DNA from: PALSA-894 sp963734185
GTDB taxonomy: Bacteria > Pseudomonadota > Alphaproteobacteria > Rhizobiales > Xanthobacteraceae
Assembly: GCA_963734185.1 (NCBI GenBank)
Contig: CAVTGA010000001.1
Span: 62,001-126,000, forward strand
Direction: 5' to 3'
DNA: 64,000 bases
Notes under the pieces: model-generated
Told to the model about the DNA's origin: nothing
Database searches by the model: none
Seen by the model: only the letters and a program-made list of their open reading frames with translations
Shown here: positions 27,006-34,654 of the stretch, piece after piece
Layout of the letters: the number at the start of each line of letters is the position of its first letter
Position numbering within the stretch: the first letter of the stretch is position 1
Translations under genes and position numbers: made by a program

Positions 27006-27806
27006 ATGATTCCGGCTTTGAGCGGGGAGACGCGCATCCACGTCACCATCGGCGATCCGATCGCGCAGGTGAAGTCGCCGGCCGGCCTGACCGCCGGGTT
27101 CGTCGCGCGCGGGCACAACGCCGTCATGATCCCGATGCAGGTGAAGCCCGCGGACGTGGACGAATTCTTCCGCATGATGAAGCGCGTCCCGAACCTCGAC
27201 GGCATCGTGATCACGGTACCGCACAAGCCGGTGGCGTTTCGCCATTGCGACGTCACGTCCGAGCGCTCGCGCGTGCTCGGCGTATGCAATGTCATGCGGC
27301 GCGAGCGCGATGGGTCCTGGCGCGGCGACATGACCGACGGCGGCGGCTTCGTCGATGCGCTGAAGCGGAACGGCTTCGAGCCCAAGGGCAAGCGCGTGCT
27401 GCAGGTCGGCGCCGGCGGCGCCGGATCGGCGCTGGCGCTGGCGCTGGCGATCCAAGGGGTCGCCGAGCTCGCACTGTGCGACCTCGATGCGGTACGTCGC
27501 GACGATGTCCTCAAGCGCATTGCGGCCAGCGGGCGGACCAACGCGAGGGCTGGCACACCCGACCCGTCGGGGTACGATCTCGTCGTCAATGCGACACCGG
27601 CCGGCATGTTTCCCGGCGATCCGTCGCCGGTCGACGTCGCCAAGCTCGAGGCGCGGATGTTCGTCGCCGACATCATTACCAAACCGCTGCTGACAGCGCT
27701 GCTCGCCGCGGCGCAAGCGCGCGGCTGCCGCACCCAGGACGGGCTTGCGCTGTTCGAGGCGCAGTCGGAGCTCCTCACCGACTTCCTGCTACACGCAAAG
27801 ACTTGA
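27006..27806 (+). CDS. shikimate dehydrogenase-like (AroE family) oxidoreductase
   Basis: This 266-aa protein has the AroE layout. The N-terminal substrate domain has IGDPIAQVKSPAGLT (about 14-28), ITVPHKPVAF with the catalytic Lys (about 66), and GDMTDGGGFVDAL with the Asp (about 104). The NADP-binding domain has VLQVGAGGAGSALALALA (about 125-142) and ends with GLALFEAQSELLTDF. The paired residues D and K are kept, but the family's strict NTDG is MTDG, so a quinate-, aminoshikimate- or other hydroxyacid substrate is as likely as shikimate. It starts 24 bases after the intron with GAGGAGAG as ribosome site. The intron therefore sits just in front of its promoter region. Confidence 0.85.
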   Translation: MIPALSGETRIHVTIGDPIAQVKSPAGLTAGFVARGHNAVMIPMQVKPADVDEFFRMMKRVPNLDGIVITVPHKPVAFRHCDVTSERSRVLGVCNVMRRERDGSWRGDMTDGGGFVDALKRNGFEPKGKRVLQVGAGGAGSALALALAIQGVAELALCDLDAVRRDDVLKRIAASGRTNARAGTPDPSGYDLVVNATPAGMFPGDPSPVDVAKLEARMFVADIITKPLLTALLAAAQARGCRTQDGLALFEAQSELLTDFLLHAKT

Positions 27807-27810
27807 AGTC

Positions 27811-28377
27811 ATGACCGATGCCGTTCACACGGAGCTGACGCCGTCCGACATGGAAAACGTGGCGCGGGCCGAGTCGGGTGTGTTGCCGGGCCGCGCGTGC
27901 GGCACCTGCACGTTGTGCTGCAAGGTGATCGGCGTCGCCGAGCTGAACAAGCAGCCGGGGACCTGGTGCACGCATTGCATGCGCGGCAAGGGCTGCGGCA
28001 TTTATCCGCAGCGGCCGGTGAGTTGCCGCACCTTCTTCTGCCTGTGGATGACGGGGTCTGCGCTCGGACCGGAATGGAAGCCCGAACGGGCGAAGTTCGC
28101 GCTCGTGCTGACCGAGCAGGGGCGCTGCCTCACCGCCTTCGTCGACCCGGGTTTCCCGTCGGCGTGGCAGAAGGCGCCGTATTACGAACGGCTCAAGGCC
28201 TGGGCGCGCGAAGCCGCGCAGCAAAAGGGGCACGTGGTCTCGGTCCGGATCGGCGAGCGCGCGATCATCATCCTGCCCGAGGAGGACGTCGACGTCGGCG
28301 TCGTCGGGCCCGACGAGACGATCCGGCTCGATGTAGTCGGCGGCTCGCTGCGGGTGCGCAAGCTGAAACGCTCCTGA
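27811..28377 (+). CDS. YkgJ-type cysteine-cluster protein
   Basis: This 188-aa protein has eight cysteines in its first half in the pattern of the YkgJ family, which binds a metal or an iron-sulfur cluster. They are CGTCTLCCKV (about residues 30-39), CTHCMRGKGCGIYPQRP, then SCRTFFCLWM. The second half has no recognised motif. No reaction is established for the family; some members are associated with protein modification or metal handling. The ATG is four bases after the AroE-like gene. A second, smaller member occurs on the other strand at 30512-30823. Confidence 0.85.
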   Translation: MTDAVHTELTPSDMENVARAESGVLPGRACGTCTLCCKVIGVAELNKQPGTWCTHCMRGKGCGIYPQRPVSCRTFFCLWMTGSALGPEWKPERAKFALVLTEQGRCLTAFVDPGFPSAWQKAPYYERLKAWAREAAQQKGHVVSVRIGERAIIILPEEDVDVGVVGPDETIRLDVVGGSLRVRKLKRS

Positions 28378-28427
28378 GCCCTTGCAAACCCGGAGAATCG
28401 GTTTCAACGTTTTCCCAATGTACTCGC

Positions 28428-28640
28428 TACCCCATCATGACCTTCTCCGACGTGCCCAAGCTCGAGATGGACCTGATCGACCGGCCGGCCGAGAAGCCGA
28501 TGGGCGCGGGCGAGGCCGCCTGCGCGCCGGTCGGCGCCGCGCTCGCCAATGCGGTATTCGATGCCGCGGGCATCCGGCTGCGCACGGTGCCGTTCACGCC
28601 GGAGCGGGTGAAGGCGGAGCTGGCGAGAGCGGGGAGTTAG
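28428..28640 (+). pseudogene. 3' remnant of a molybdopterin dehydrogenase large subunit (XDH/aldehyde oxidase family)
   Basis: A frame of about 70 codons starting near YPIMTFSDVPKLEMDLI and continuing GAGEAACAPVGAALANAVFDA, then LRTVPFTPERVKAEL, and a stop at 28638, matches the extreme C-terminus of molybdopterin-binding subunits of nicotinate dehydrogenase/isoquinoline oxidoreductase type. These proteins are normally 700-1200 aa. The rest is absent: upstream lies only the cysteine-cluster gene. The conserved Glu of GEAACAP, which is the catalytic base, is still there, but the fragment cannot act alone. Its stop overlaps the end of the convergent peptidase gene. Confidence 0.75.
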
Positions 28641-29919
28641 AATTCCCGCACCCCACACCACTCCGCCACGAAGCTCGCGATCGTCAAAGTCACCTGCTTG
28701 ATGCTGGCGAGCTCGACGTGCTCGTCGAAGCCGTGCTGCCTGAGCCGGTCGCCCCGTAGGCGAGACTCGGGATGCCATAGTAGCGCCCGTAGAAGCGGCA
28801 GTCGGTCACCGCCGGCAAGATCGATTCATCCGGCTCGTTGCCGTGGACGCGGCGATGCGCGCCGCGCATCGCACTTTCGAAGTCAGAACCCGGCTCCAGC
28901 ACGTAGTCGTCGGCCTGGAAGCCGTTCCACACGATCTCGGGGGGATTGTCGGCGAGGAAGGGATCCTGGCGCGCCGCCGCCGTCACCACGCCGGCAAGCT
29001 CCTCGCGGAAGTCGGCAAGCGGCGTGCCGGGCGTGACGGCGATGCGGCAATCGACCGTGCACCACGCCGGCGTGGAGCTGGCCCAATCTCCGCCGACGAT
29101 CTTGCCCGGATTGAACTTGATCGGATTTTGAATGCGGCCGAACCAGGGATGATCCTTGACGCGCGCATTGAGCTCGCGGGTATGGCCGCGCAGCGCCTCG
29201 ATCAGCCCGAAGGCCGAGAGGATCGCGTTGGTGCCTTTCTCGCTCTCGCTCACATGCACCGGGCGGCCGCGGATGCGCAGGCGGAACCACATCACGCCGA
29301 CGGTCGCGCGTAGAATTCGGGCGGCCGTCGGCTCGGGGATGAGGCAGGCCTCGGCGCGATAGCCACGCGCCAAGGTCGAGAGCGCGCCGTTGCCGGTGCA
29401 CTCCTCCTCGGTCACGGTCTGCACATAGACGTCCGAGCCCGGGAGATAGCCGGCCGCGCGCAGCGCATCGAGCGCGAACACCATGGCGCAGATGCCGGAC
29501 TTCATGTCGTTCGCGCCGCGCCCGAACAGGCGGCCATCGTTGATCGTCGGCGCAAAAGGAGGCGTCCCCCACATGTCGGCTGGTCCGGTCGGCACCACGT
29601 CGACGTGGCCCTGCATGATCAGGCTGCGCCCTGCGCGATGCGGCGCGCGCAGGCTCGCCACCACCTGCACGGCGCGGGCGTAGTCGGTATCCATCACCGG
29701 CGAGAAGCCGGCCAGGTGATCCATCTCGACGTCGGCGAGCGTGTAGCGGTCGACCGCCCAGGCGCGCGCGGAAAATTCACGCGCGATCCAGTCCTGGCAT
29801 GGCGCTTCTTCGCCGCGCACGCTCGGAAAGCCGACCAGCGTTTTCAGCCAATCGACCTGGTGCTGCCAATTGGCCTCGATCGCGGCGGCAAGGTCGAGGT
29901 GGATATCGGCGCTCGGCAA
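28637..29919 (-). pseudogene. M20-family metallopeptidase with a 3' frameshift
   Basis: The protein is an ArgE/DapE/ACY1-type zinc hydrolase: metal-binding SLIMQGHVDVVPTGPADMW, GRGANDMKSGICAMVFALD, and the catalytic EEECTGNGALSTL. The dimerisation domain and a last metal ligand region follow. After SLAYGATG (about 28750) the frame continues to an abnormal end at 28690. The other frame instead gives the expected end HGFDEHVELASIKQVTL, then EWCGV, stopping at 28637. One missing base near 28738-28752 explains this. TTG 29919 is the likely start, with GGAG seven bases upstream. It may be an indel in the sequence or a real truncation. Confidence 0.8.
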
Positions 29920-30054
29920 GTCACGCTCCGATGCTGGCTGCTCTCGGCAACGTATCCTGGATCGAGCGGAGCGCAATGCTGAGCGGCGCGGCCGGCCGGC
30001 TTGTTAACCTCTTGCCGGCTAGGCTGCCTTCCCGCTCACCGGAGGACAGACCCC

Positions 30055-30249
30055 ATGGCCGACGATCCCGTTCGTGCGCGCTACGACGCCTTTTTCGGAA
30101 CCGACTTCATGCCGCTCATCCGCCATCAACAGACCCAGGGTGCGGAAGAACGCATCGCTTATGCGGCCGAATTCGCCGCATTCCAACTGGGCCAGATCGA
30201 CAGCAAGCTCGGGCAGCTGATCGCCTTGATGGAGCGCAAGCCCTCGTAG
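30055..30249 (+). CDS. small hypothetical protein (64 aa)
   Basis: This short cytosolic protein begins MADDPVRARYDAFFGTDFMPLIRHQQ and continues as one long amphipathic helix (EERIAYAAEFAAFQLGQIDSKLGQLIALMERK). No motif is recognised. GGAGGACAG lies about seven bases before ATG 30055. It stands alone, divergent from the peptidase and facing a minus-strand gene 27 bases away. Confidence 0.65.
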   Translation: MADDPVRARYDAFFGTDFMPLIRHQQTQGAEERIAYAAEFAAFQLGQIDSKLGQLIALMERKPS

Positions 30250-30276
30250 TCCGGGCGAGCAGCGAGATGGGGGCGG

Positions 30277-30468
30277 TCAGGCCTTCTCCAGCTCGCTCTC
30301 CTTCACCACGCGCTCGTAGGCCTCGCGCAGGTTCTTGATGGTGTACTGCGGCTCGCCGGCGGTCTCGGGAAGCTGGCGGACGATCTTGTAGTCGCCGTCG
30401 GCCGCCGAACGGGAAAGCATGGTTCGATGGAGACGGACCAGCTGTCCGGAGCGAAATCGGTGTGTCAT
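30277..30468 (-). CDS. small conserved protein (63 aa)
   Basis: The sequence HRFRSGQLVRLHRTMLSRS followed by GDYKIVRQLPET, then PQYTIKNLREAYERVVKESEL looks like a small SH3-type or KOW-like beta-barrel fold, of a kind repeatedly found in Bradyrhizobium-type genomes. No function is known to me. GGAGCTGAC precedes the ATG by about five bases. Confidence 0.7.
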   Translation of the reverse strand: MTHRFRSGQLVRLHRTMLSRSAADGDYKIVRQLPETAGEPQYTIKNLREAYERVVKESELEKA

Positions 30469-30511
30469 GTCAGCTCCGCTTGCTTGTGTTTTCGAATCGA
30501 TGCCTGCGCCG

Positions 30512-30823
30512 TCATAGGCCGAACCTGCGCCGCGCTTGCTCGCAGGCGTCGTCTCCCGGCAGACAGGCGCGGCAAACCTCGGGCCTCACACTATAGACCG
30601 CGCATGATGTCGAGGCGCCCACCTCGCCGATGAGGGCGGCGCAGCGATCGCCGTGGCAACGCATGCGCCCATGCTCGTCATCGACGAACGCACGTGGAAT
30701 CCGGTCGAGGTCGGCGTCCTCCTCGAGCGAGAACCGCGGCCACTCGAACGAGAACGCGCAGCATGCTCCGCAGGTGCGGCATGTGGCCGCCACGTCGGAT
30801 TGTTCCGCGGTCGCCGTATTCAT
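30512..30823 (-). CDS. small YkgJ-type cysteine-cluster protein
   Basis: This 103-aa protein has the same type of cysteine pattern as the YkgJ protein at 27811: CRTCGACCAFSFEWP (about residues 15-29), then MRCHGDRCAALIG, and SCAVYSVRPEVCRACLPGDDAC near the end. It probably binds a metal or iron-sulfur cluster. The ATG at 30823 is the one closest to the domain; a longer start at 30910 would cross the end of the cold-shock gene. No clear ribosome site is visible. Confidence 0.75.
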   Translation of the reverse strand: MNTATAEQSDVAATCRTCGACCAFSFEWPRFSLEEDADLDRIPRAFVDDEHGRMRCHGDRCAALIGEVGASTSCAVYSVRPEVCRACLPGDDACEQARRRFGL

Positions 30824-30906
30824 AATTGACGCGCAAATGACATCGGTGCGGCGCGGGTGAAGCCGCCCCGCAGGGCGGCTTCGATGGATAGCTTGCCCGG
30901 TGCGGT

Positions 30907-31116
30907 TCACACGGCTTCGATGTTGCCGACTGCGATCTTGCCGGTGCGGCGATCCTCCTGCGTGTCGAAGGAGACTTTCTGTCCCTCGTGGAGGCTGTGC
31001 ATGCCGGCGCGTTCGAGGGCGGTGGCATGGACGAACACGTCCTTGCCGCCGTCATCCGGCTGGATGAAGCCGAAGCCCTTTTGGCCATTGTAGAACTTCA
31101 CGGTGCCCTTGTTCAT
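30907..31116 (-). CDS. cold-shock domain protein (CspA family)
   Basis: This 69-aa protein is a typical CspA-type nucleic-acid chaperone: GTVKFYNGQKGFGFIQPDDG carries RNP1 (KGFGFI) and DVFVHATAL carries RNP2 (VFVH). It binds single-stranded RNA and DNA and helps melt RNA structure in the cytosol. GGATCC lies about six bases before the ATG. There is a long untranslated stretch upstream (to about 31387), as is usual for cold-shock genes. Confidence 0.95.
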   Translation of the reverse strand: MNKGTVKFYNGQKGFGFIQPDDGGKDVFVHATALERAGMHSLHEGQKVSFDTQEDRRTGKIAVGNIEAV

Positions 31117-31387
31117 GGATGGATCCTTTCACTGACGTAGGTGCACTTGGACGCAAGATCGCGCGAACACGCGATCTCGAGCCCGGTTGGTCGATGTTTG
31201 GAGGGGGTCTGAACGTGCGCCCGGCGTGCAGCGAAGGCGAAACGGCCTGATCGTCCGGCCAAATGTCGATCGTCACTGCTACGGCACGCGAGTGGTTTTT
31301 GCAAGGCATTTCGCGATGATGCCGATCCTTCGCAGGCATGGCGGTCGCAATGAATTGTGCGCGGGACATCGTCATCGCCATCGAATC
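31117..31387. other. long leader/promoter region of the cold-shock gene
   Basis: These 271 bases hold no gene I can support. On the minus strand they should contain the promoter and a long 5' leader of the cold-shock gene, which in this family often folds as a temperature-sensitive structure. I cannot verify a fold by eye. Confidence 0.4.
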
Positions 31388-31579
31388 CTAGTTCGTCTTC
31401 GGCCGCCTTTTCTGTGAGCGCAATTTTCCTTTCCGTAGCTTTTCCTCGTCCAACGCCAAATCCTTGTAAGATGCCGCTACGTCGGCAAGGGCCCGGCGCA
31501 GACCTTCGCTTTTTGCCTTCCTGCGCTCGCGCAGGCAGCGGGCGGCCTGATCCCTGAACTTCTTGGAATCCTCGGACAT
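31388..31579 (-). CDS. small helical protein (63 aa)
   Basis: A highly charged helix-rich protein (MSEDSKKFRDQAARCLRERRKAKSE then RRALADVAASYKDLALDEEKLRKGK), of a type common in rhizobia: one cysteine after FRDQAARC and a basic tail (QKRRPK). No domain is named for it. AAGGGCGG precedes the ATG by about five bases. The similar 72-aa protein at 32192-32410 begins the same way (SDDLRSKASFFRRKAA). Confidence 0.65.
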   Translation of the reverse strand: MSEDSKKFRDQAARCLRERRKAKSEGLRRALADVAASYKDLALDEEKLRKGKLRSQKRRPKTN

Positions 31580-31608
31580 CCGCCCTTATCGCGCCGCCCC
31601 GCCTCCGC

Positions 31609-31686
31609 TCAAAGAAGCGCACATCCCACGATCAACGTCGCGAAAGCGATCGGGACTGCGATCAACGGCAGGAGCCAGGATGCCAT
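31609..31686 (-). CDS. tiny membrane protein (25 aa)
   Basis: A single hydrophobic helix (MASWLLPLIAVPIAFATLIVG) makes up nearly the entire protein. GAAGGAACC is nine bases upstream of the ATG. It could be an inner-membrane miniprotein that binds a larger transporter or enzyme, as KdpF- or CydX-type proteins do; that role is a guess. Confidence 0.55.
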   Translation of the reverse strand: MASWLLPLIAVPIAFATLIVGCALL

Positions 31687-31736
31687 GTCGACGGTTCCTT
31701 CGCGGAGCAGCGTTGCGCGCGGCGACGCGCCGATTG

Positions 31737-31820
31737 TCACATCACCCACCAGGCCAGAAATGTTCCCGCTGCACCGATCGAGATGAGCGCCCAGAAGGCG
31801 TAGAGCTGAAGTGTTTCCAT
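31737..31820 (-). CDS. tiny membrane protein (27 aa)
   Basis: The frame METLQLYAFWALISIGAAGT followed by FLAWWVM and TGA encodes one membrane helix. AAGGCC lies about nine bases before the ATG. It is 50 bases upstream of the 25-aa membrane protein on the same strand. Two consecutive tiny hydrophobic genes suggest a pair acting together, which is inference. Confidence 0.5.
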   Translation of the reverse strand: METLQLYAFWALISIGAAGTFLAWWVM

Positions 31821-31862
31821 GCGGCAAGGCCTTGCGGTTGTATGCGCGATCAGTGCTCGAGC

Positions 31863-32138
31863 TCACTCTTCCGGTGGCCGCGGCAGCGGGTAGTCGGCGC
31901 GCTCGTACAGGCGGCGGATTCCGTCGCCGTCGAAGCGGGCCTCGTCCACTTCCAGATAAGTTCCAAGCAGGAGTGGCGCGGGAAGCTCCTCGATGGCGTA
32001 GCGGATCGCCTCCGCAACGGTATCGAAGCGCCGATAGGAGACCGGCCCCTTCGTGCTTCGCCCGCGGCGCGGATAGAGTTCCGCCGGAGCGCCGTAGTCG
32101 AAGGTTTCGGTCTCAAACATCTCGGCGATCTTCGTCAT
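31863..32138 (-). CDS. small hypothetical protein (91 aa)
   Basis: The protein reads MTKIAEMFETETFDYGAPAE at the start and then RFDTVAEAIRYAIEELPAPL, the latter looking like an amphipathic helix, and ends with an acidic PLPRPPEE. No family is recognised. AAGGA lies eight bases before the ATG. It belongs to a run of minus-strand small genes (30277-32410). Confidence 0.65.
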   Translation of the reverse strand: MTKIAEMFETETFDYGAPAELYPRRGRSTKGPVSYRRFDTVAEAIRYAIEELPAPLLLGTYLEVDEARFDGDGIRRLYERADYPLPRPPEE

Positions 32139-32191
32139 CGGTCCTTATTCCGGTTTCGCCAGGTCGACTTCGTGCACCGCGGGTGCGGCGT

Positions 32192-32410
32192 TCAAGTTGG
32201 CGGCTGCACCGCGAGCGCATTGGCGTTCGCCGGCGGGCGTGGCGGCGGTCCCTCGCACCAATCGGCGTTGCAGGCGCTGGCAAGCCAAGTTCGCTGAAGA
32301 CGCAGCAAATGTTCGCGATCGACCGGGGAGCGAGCATGCGCGACGAAAACGCCGACGGCGGCCGCCTTGCGGCGAAAAAACGAGGCTTTGGAGCGAAGAT
32401 CGTCCGACAT
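32192..32410 (-). CDS. small hypothetical protein (72 aa)
   Basis: This protein begins MSDDLRSKASFFRRKAAAVG, followed by RSPVDREHLLRLQRTWLASA, a pattern of short helical proteins common in Bradyrhizobium-type genomes, and ends with a Pro/Ala-rich tail. No function is known. GGAG is about seven bases before the ATG. Confidence 0.6.
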   Translation of the reverse strand: MSDDLRSKASFFRRKAAAVGVFVAHARSPVDREHLLRLQRTWLASACNADWCEGPPPRPPANANALAVQPPT

Positions 32411-32711
32411 TGCGCTCTCCGTGCACGGCAGGCGGGAGCGCTAGATGTCTCTCAGCTACCGGCGCCTGGATTCCGTCGCTTGGACCGGCCGGTAATGTGA
32501 CAACCATACAACATCTGAGGGTTCAAACCTAAGCAATTCGGCGACGGATTCCAGGCAATCTTAGCCTTTCGATTCAGCCATGCGATACCGCGACCGAGCA
32601 TGCAAGGCGGGCGGGATCGAGGTCTGCAAGGTCAAGCGCATTTCCGCGGCAGCTTGATCCTTATTCCCCGATCGGCTTTGCTGCGCCTCCCAGCAGCAAG
32701 GACATGCCGCT
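32411..32711. other. intergenic region before the second catabolic cassette
   Basis: This 301-base stretch lies between divergent genes. It holds a lower-GC section (about 32500-32570) that could be promoter DNA for both sides. I see no repeat, RNA gene or strong consensus box. Confidence 0.45.
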
Positions 32712-33530
32712 TTGACCGACAATCTCTCGGAATTGCTCGGCGAACTCGCGATCGCCAACCGCATCCTCGCGCATGAGGACGTGCTCGACGCCTTCGGGCA
32801 TGTGAGCGTGCGCCATCCCGCCAATCCGAAGCGCTACTTCCTGTCGCGCTCGCGCGGGCCGGAACTGGTCGAGCCCGGCGACATCTACGAGTTCACCCTG
32901 GAGTCCGAGCCCGTCGTGCCGCCCAGGCTCCGGCTCTATTCCGAGCGCGTGATCCACGGCGAGATCTACAAGGCGCGGCCCGACGTGCACGCGGTCTGCC
33001 ATCACCACGCGCCCGCGATCCTGCCCTATTGCATCACCGGCATGCCGCTGGTGCCGGTGTATCATCTCGGCGCCGCCATGGGGCAACGCGCGCCGTTCTG
33101 GGACAGCCGCGATGAGTTCGGCGACACCAATCTCCTGGTGGTCAAGCCGGAGGAAGGCGCTTCGCTGGCGCGCGCGCTCGGCCACCATTCGGTGGTGCTG
33201 ATGCGCCGGCACGGCGCGACCGTGGTCGGCGCCAACCTGCACCAGCTCATCTTCCGCACCATCTACACCGCCCGCAACGCGGAGTATCAAAGCGCCGCGC
33301 AGGCACAGGGCACCATATCCCCGCTCAGCCCGGGCGAGGTCGAGAAGGCGCAGAAGCTCAATCTCGATCCCGGTCCGGTGCAGCGCGCCTGGGAATACTG
33401 GGCGACGCGGCTCGCCAAGCGCGAGGGGCGTCTGGTCGCAGCGCCGGCCGCGCGCAAATCTGCGACAGTGAAAGCCGCAGTCAAGGCAAAGCCCAAGACC
33501 GCGAAAGCGGCGAAGAGGAGGAAACGATGA
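32712..33530 (+). CDS. class II aldolase/adducin protein with a Lys/Ala-rich tail
   Basis: This 272-aa enzyme is a close relative of the one at 16217-16939: FGHVSVRHPANPKRYFLSRSRGPELVEPGDI, metal histidines in AVCHHHAPAILP (about 96-107) and LMRRHGATVVGANLHQL. From residue about 243 it adds a tail of Lys, Ala, Pro and Arg (AARKSATVKAAVKAKPKTAKAAKRRKR) that resembles histone H1-like or membrane/nucleic-acid-binding tails; the paralogue has none. It starts with TTG, AAGGAC about nine bases upstream. Its stop overlaps the next ATG by four bases. Confidence 0.9.
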   Translation: MTDNLSELLGELAIANRILAHEDVLDAFGHVSVRHPANPKRYFLSRSRGPELVEPGDIYEFTLESEPVVPPRLRLYSERVIHGEIYKARPDVHAVCHHHAPAILPYCITGMPLVPVYHLGAAMGQRAPFWDSRDEFGDTNLLVVKPEEGASLARALGHHSVVLMRRHGATVVGANLHQLIFRTIYTARNAEYQSAAQAQGTISPLSPGEVEKAQKLNLDPGPVQRAWEYWATRLAKREGRLVAAPAARKSATVKAAVKAKPKTAKAAKRRKR

Positions 33531-34489
33531 AATACCCAGCTTTCCTGAAATGCGCGCTCGCGCTCGCGCCGCTGATCCTCGGCGCGCCGGGTGCCGCCGC
33601 GCAGGACGTGCTCAAGATCGCCGTCGGCCAGATCAACAACTGGGAGAACCAGGCGCCGACGCTGGGCGAGGACATCGGCATCTTCAAGAAGCACAATCTC
33701 AAGATCGAGGCGTTCGGCACCCAGGGTGCGGGCGAGACCATCCAGGCGGTGATCTCCGGTTCGGCCGACCTCGGCGCCGGCGTCGGCGTCGCCGGCGTGA
33801 TGCGCGCGTTCGCGCGCGGAGCGCCGGTGCGCATCCTGTTGCCGGCCTTCACCGGAACGGGCGACCTCTACTGGTACGTGCGCGCGGATTCACCGATCAA
33901 GACCATCAAGGACGCGACCGCGCAGCACACCATCGCCTATTCGACCAGCGGATCGAGCTCCAACAACATCGTGGTGGCGTTCGCCCAGGAGCTCGGCGTG
34001 AAGGCGAAGCCGACCGCGACCGGGGGGCCGCCCGCCACCTTGACCCAGGTGATGACCGGGCAGATCGACATCGGCTGGGCGGCGCCGCCGTTCGGCCTCA
34101 AGGACATCCAGGACGGCAAGATCCGCATCGTGGCGCGCGGCAGCGACATTCCCTCGCTGCATGGGCAGACAGTGCGCGCCATTATCGTCAACGCCGACGC
34201 GCTGAAGACCAAGCGCGACGCGATCATGCGCTTCGCGCGCGGCTACCGCGAGGCGGTCGAGTGGATGTACGCCGATCCCAAGGCGCTCGCCCTGTACGGC
34301 GAGAAAGTCAAGCAGCCGGTCGACATCCTGCGCGAGTCGCTGCGCGAGTTTCATCCCAAGTCCGCGATGCAGACCGAGCGCATGGCCGACATCGAGGGCG
34401 CGGTCGCCGACGCGGTGAAGCTGAAGTTCCTCGATGCACCGCTCACCAAGGAGCAGCTCGCGGAGTTCCTGCAGATCCCGGCGCGGTGA
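33527..34489 (+). CDS. NMT1/SsuA-type ABC substrate-binding protein, orphan
   Basis: This 320-aa periplasmic protein is the paralogue of the one at 15269: IGIFKKHNLKIEAFGTQGAGETIQAVISGSADLGAGVG, then QIDIGWAAPPFG. It has a signal peptide (KCALALAPLILGAPGAAAQ). No permease or ATPase is near. It overlaps the class II aldolase gene by four bases. The pair aldolase-binding protein recurs at 15269-16939 in reverse order. Confidence 0.9.
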   Translation: MKYPAFLKCALALAPLILGAPGAAAQDVLKIAVGQINNWENQAPTLGEDIGIFKKHNLKIEAFGTQGAGETIQAVISGSADLGAGVGVAGVMRAFARGAPVRILLPAFTGTGDLYWYVRADSPIKTIKDATAQHTIAYSTSGSSSNNIVVAFAQELGVKAKPTATGGPPATLTQVMTGQIDIGWAAPPFGLKDIQDGKIRIVARGSDIPSLHGQTVRAIIVNADALKTKRDAIMRFARGYREAVEWMYADPKALALYGEKVKQPVDILRESLREFHPKSAMQTERMADIEGAVADAVKLKFLDAPLTKEQLAEFLQIPAR

Positions 34490-34495
34490 TCGATC

Positions 34496-34654
34496 CGTAG
34501 GGCGGGCAAAGGCGCGGCCATGATCGCGCGATCGCGCGACGAGCATGATCCGCGTCGTGCCCGCCATGGGACATGCCGCATACCCAACGCGCGCACGCCT
34601 CCCGCGTTACGCGTTTGTTGCGCCGGACGAGCCTGCGCCTTTGCCCGCCCTACG
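34496..34654. repeat. large palindromic repeat, copy 2 (intact)
   Basis: This is the complete form: left arm CGTAGGGCGGGCAAAGGCGC (34496-34515) and right arm GCGCCTTTGCCCGCCCTACG (34635-34654) are perfect 20-base complements 119 bases apart, 159 bases in all. It lies between convergent genes, and the right arm includes the last bases and stop codon of the gene at 34650. It acts as the empty reference site for both introns. Confidence 0.9.

Noticed and set aside
30907..31387. Cold-shock RNA thermometer
   Set aside because: The leader is long enough, but no convincing fold was found by eye, so it is listed only as an intergenic leader.
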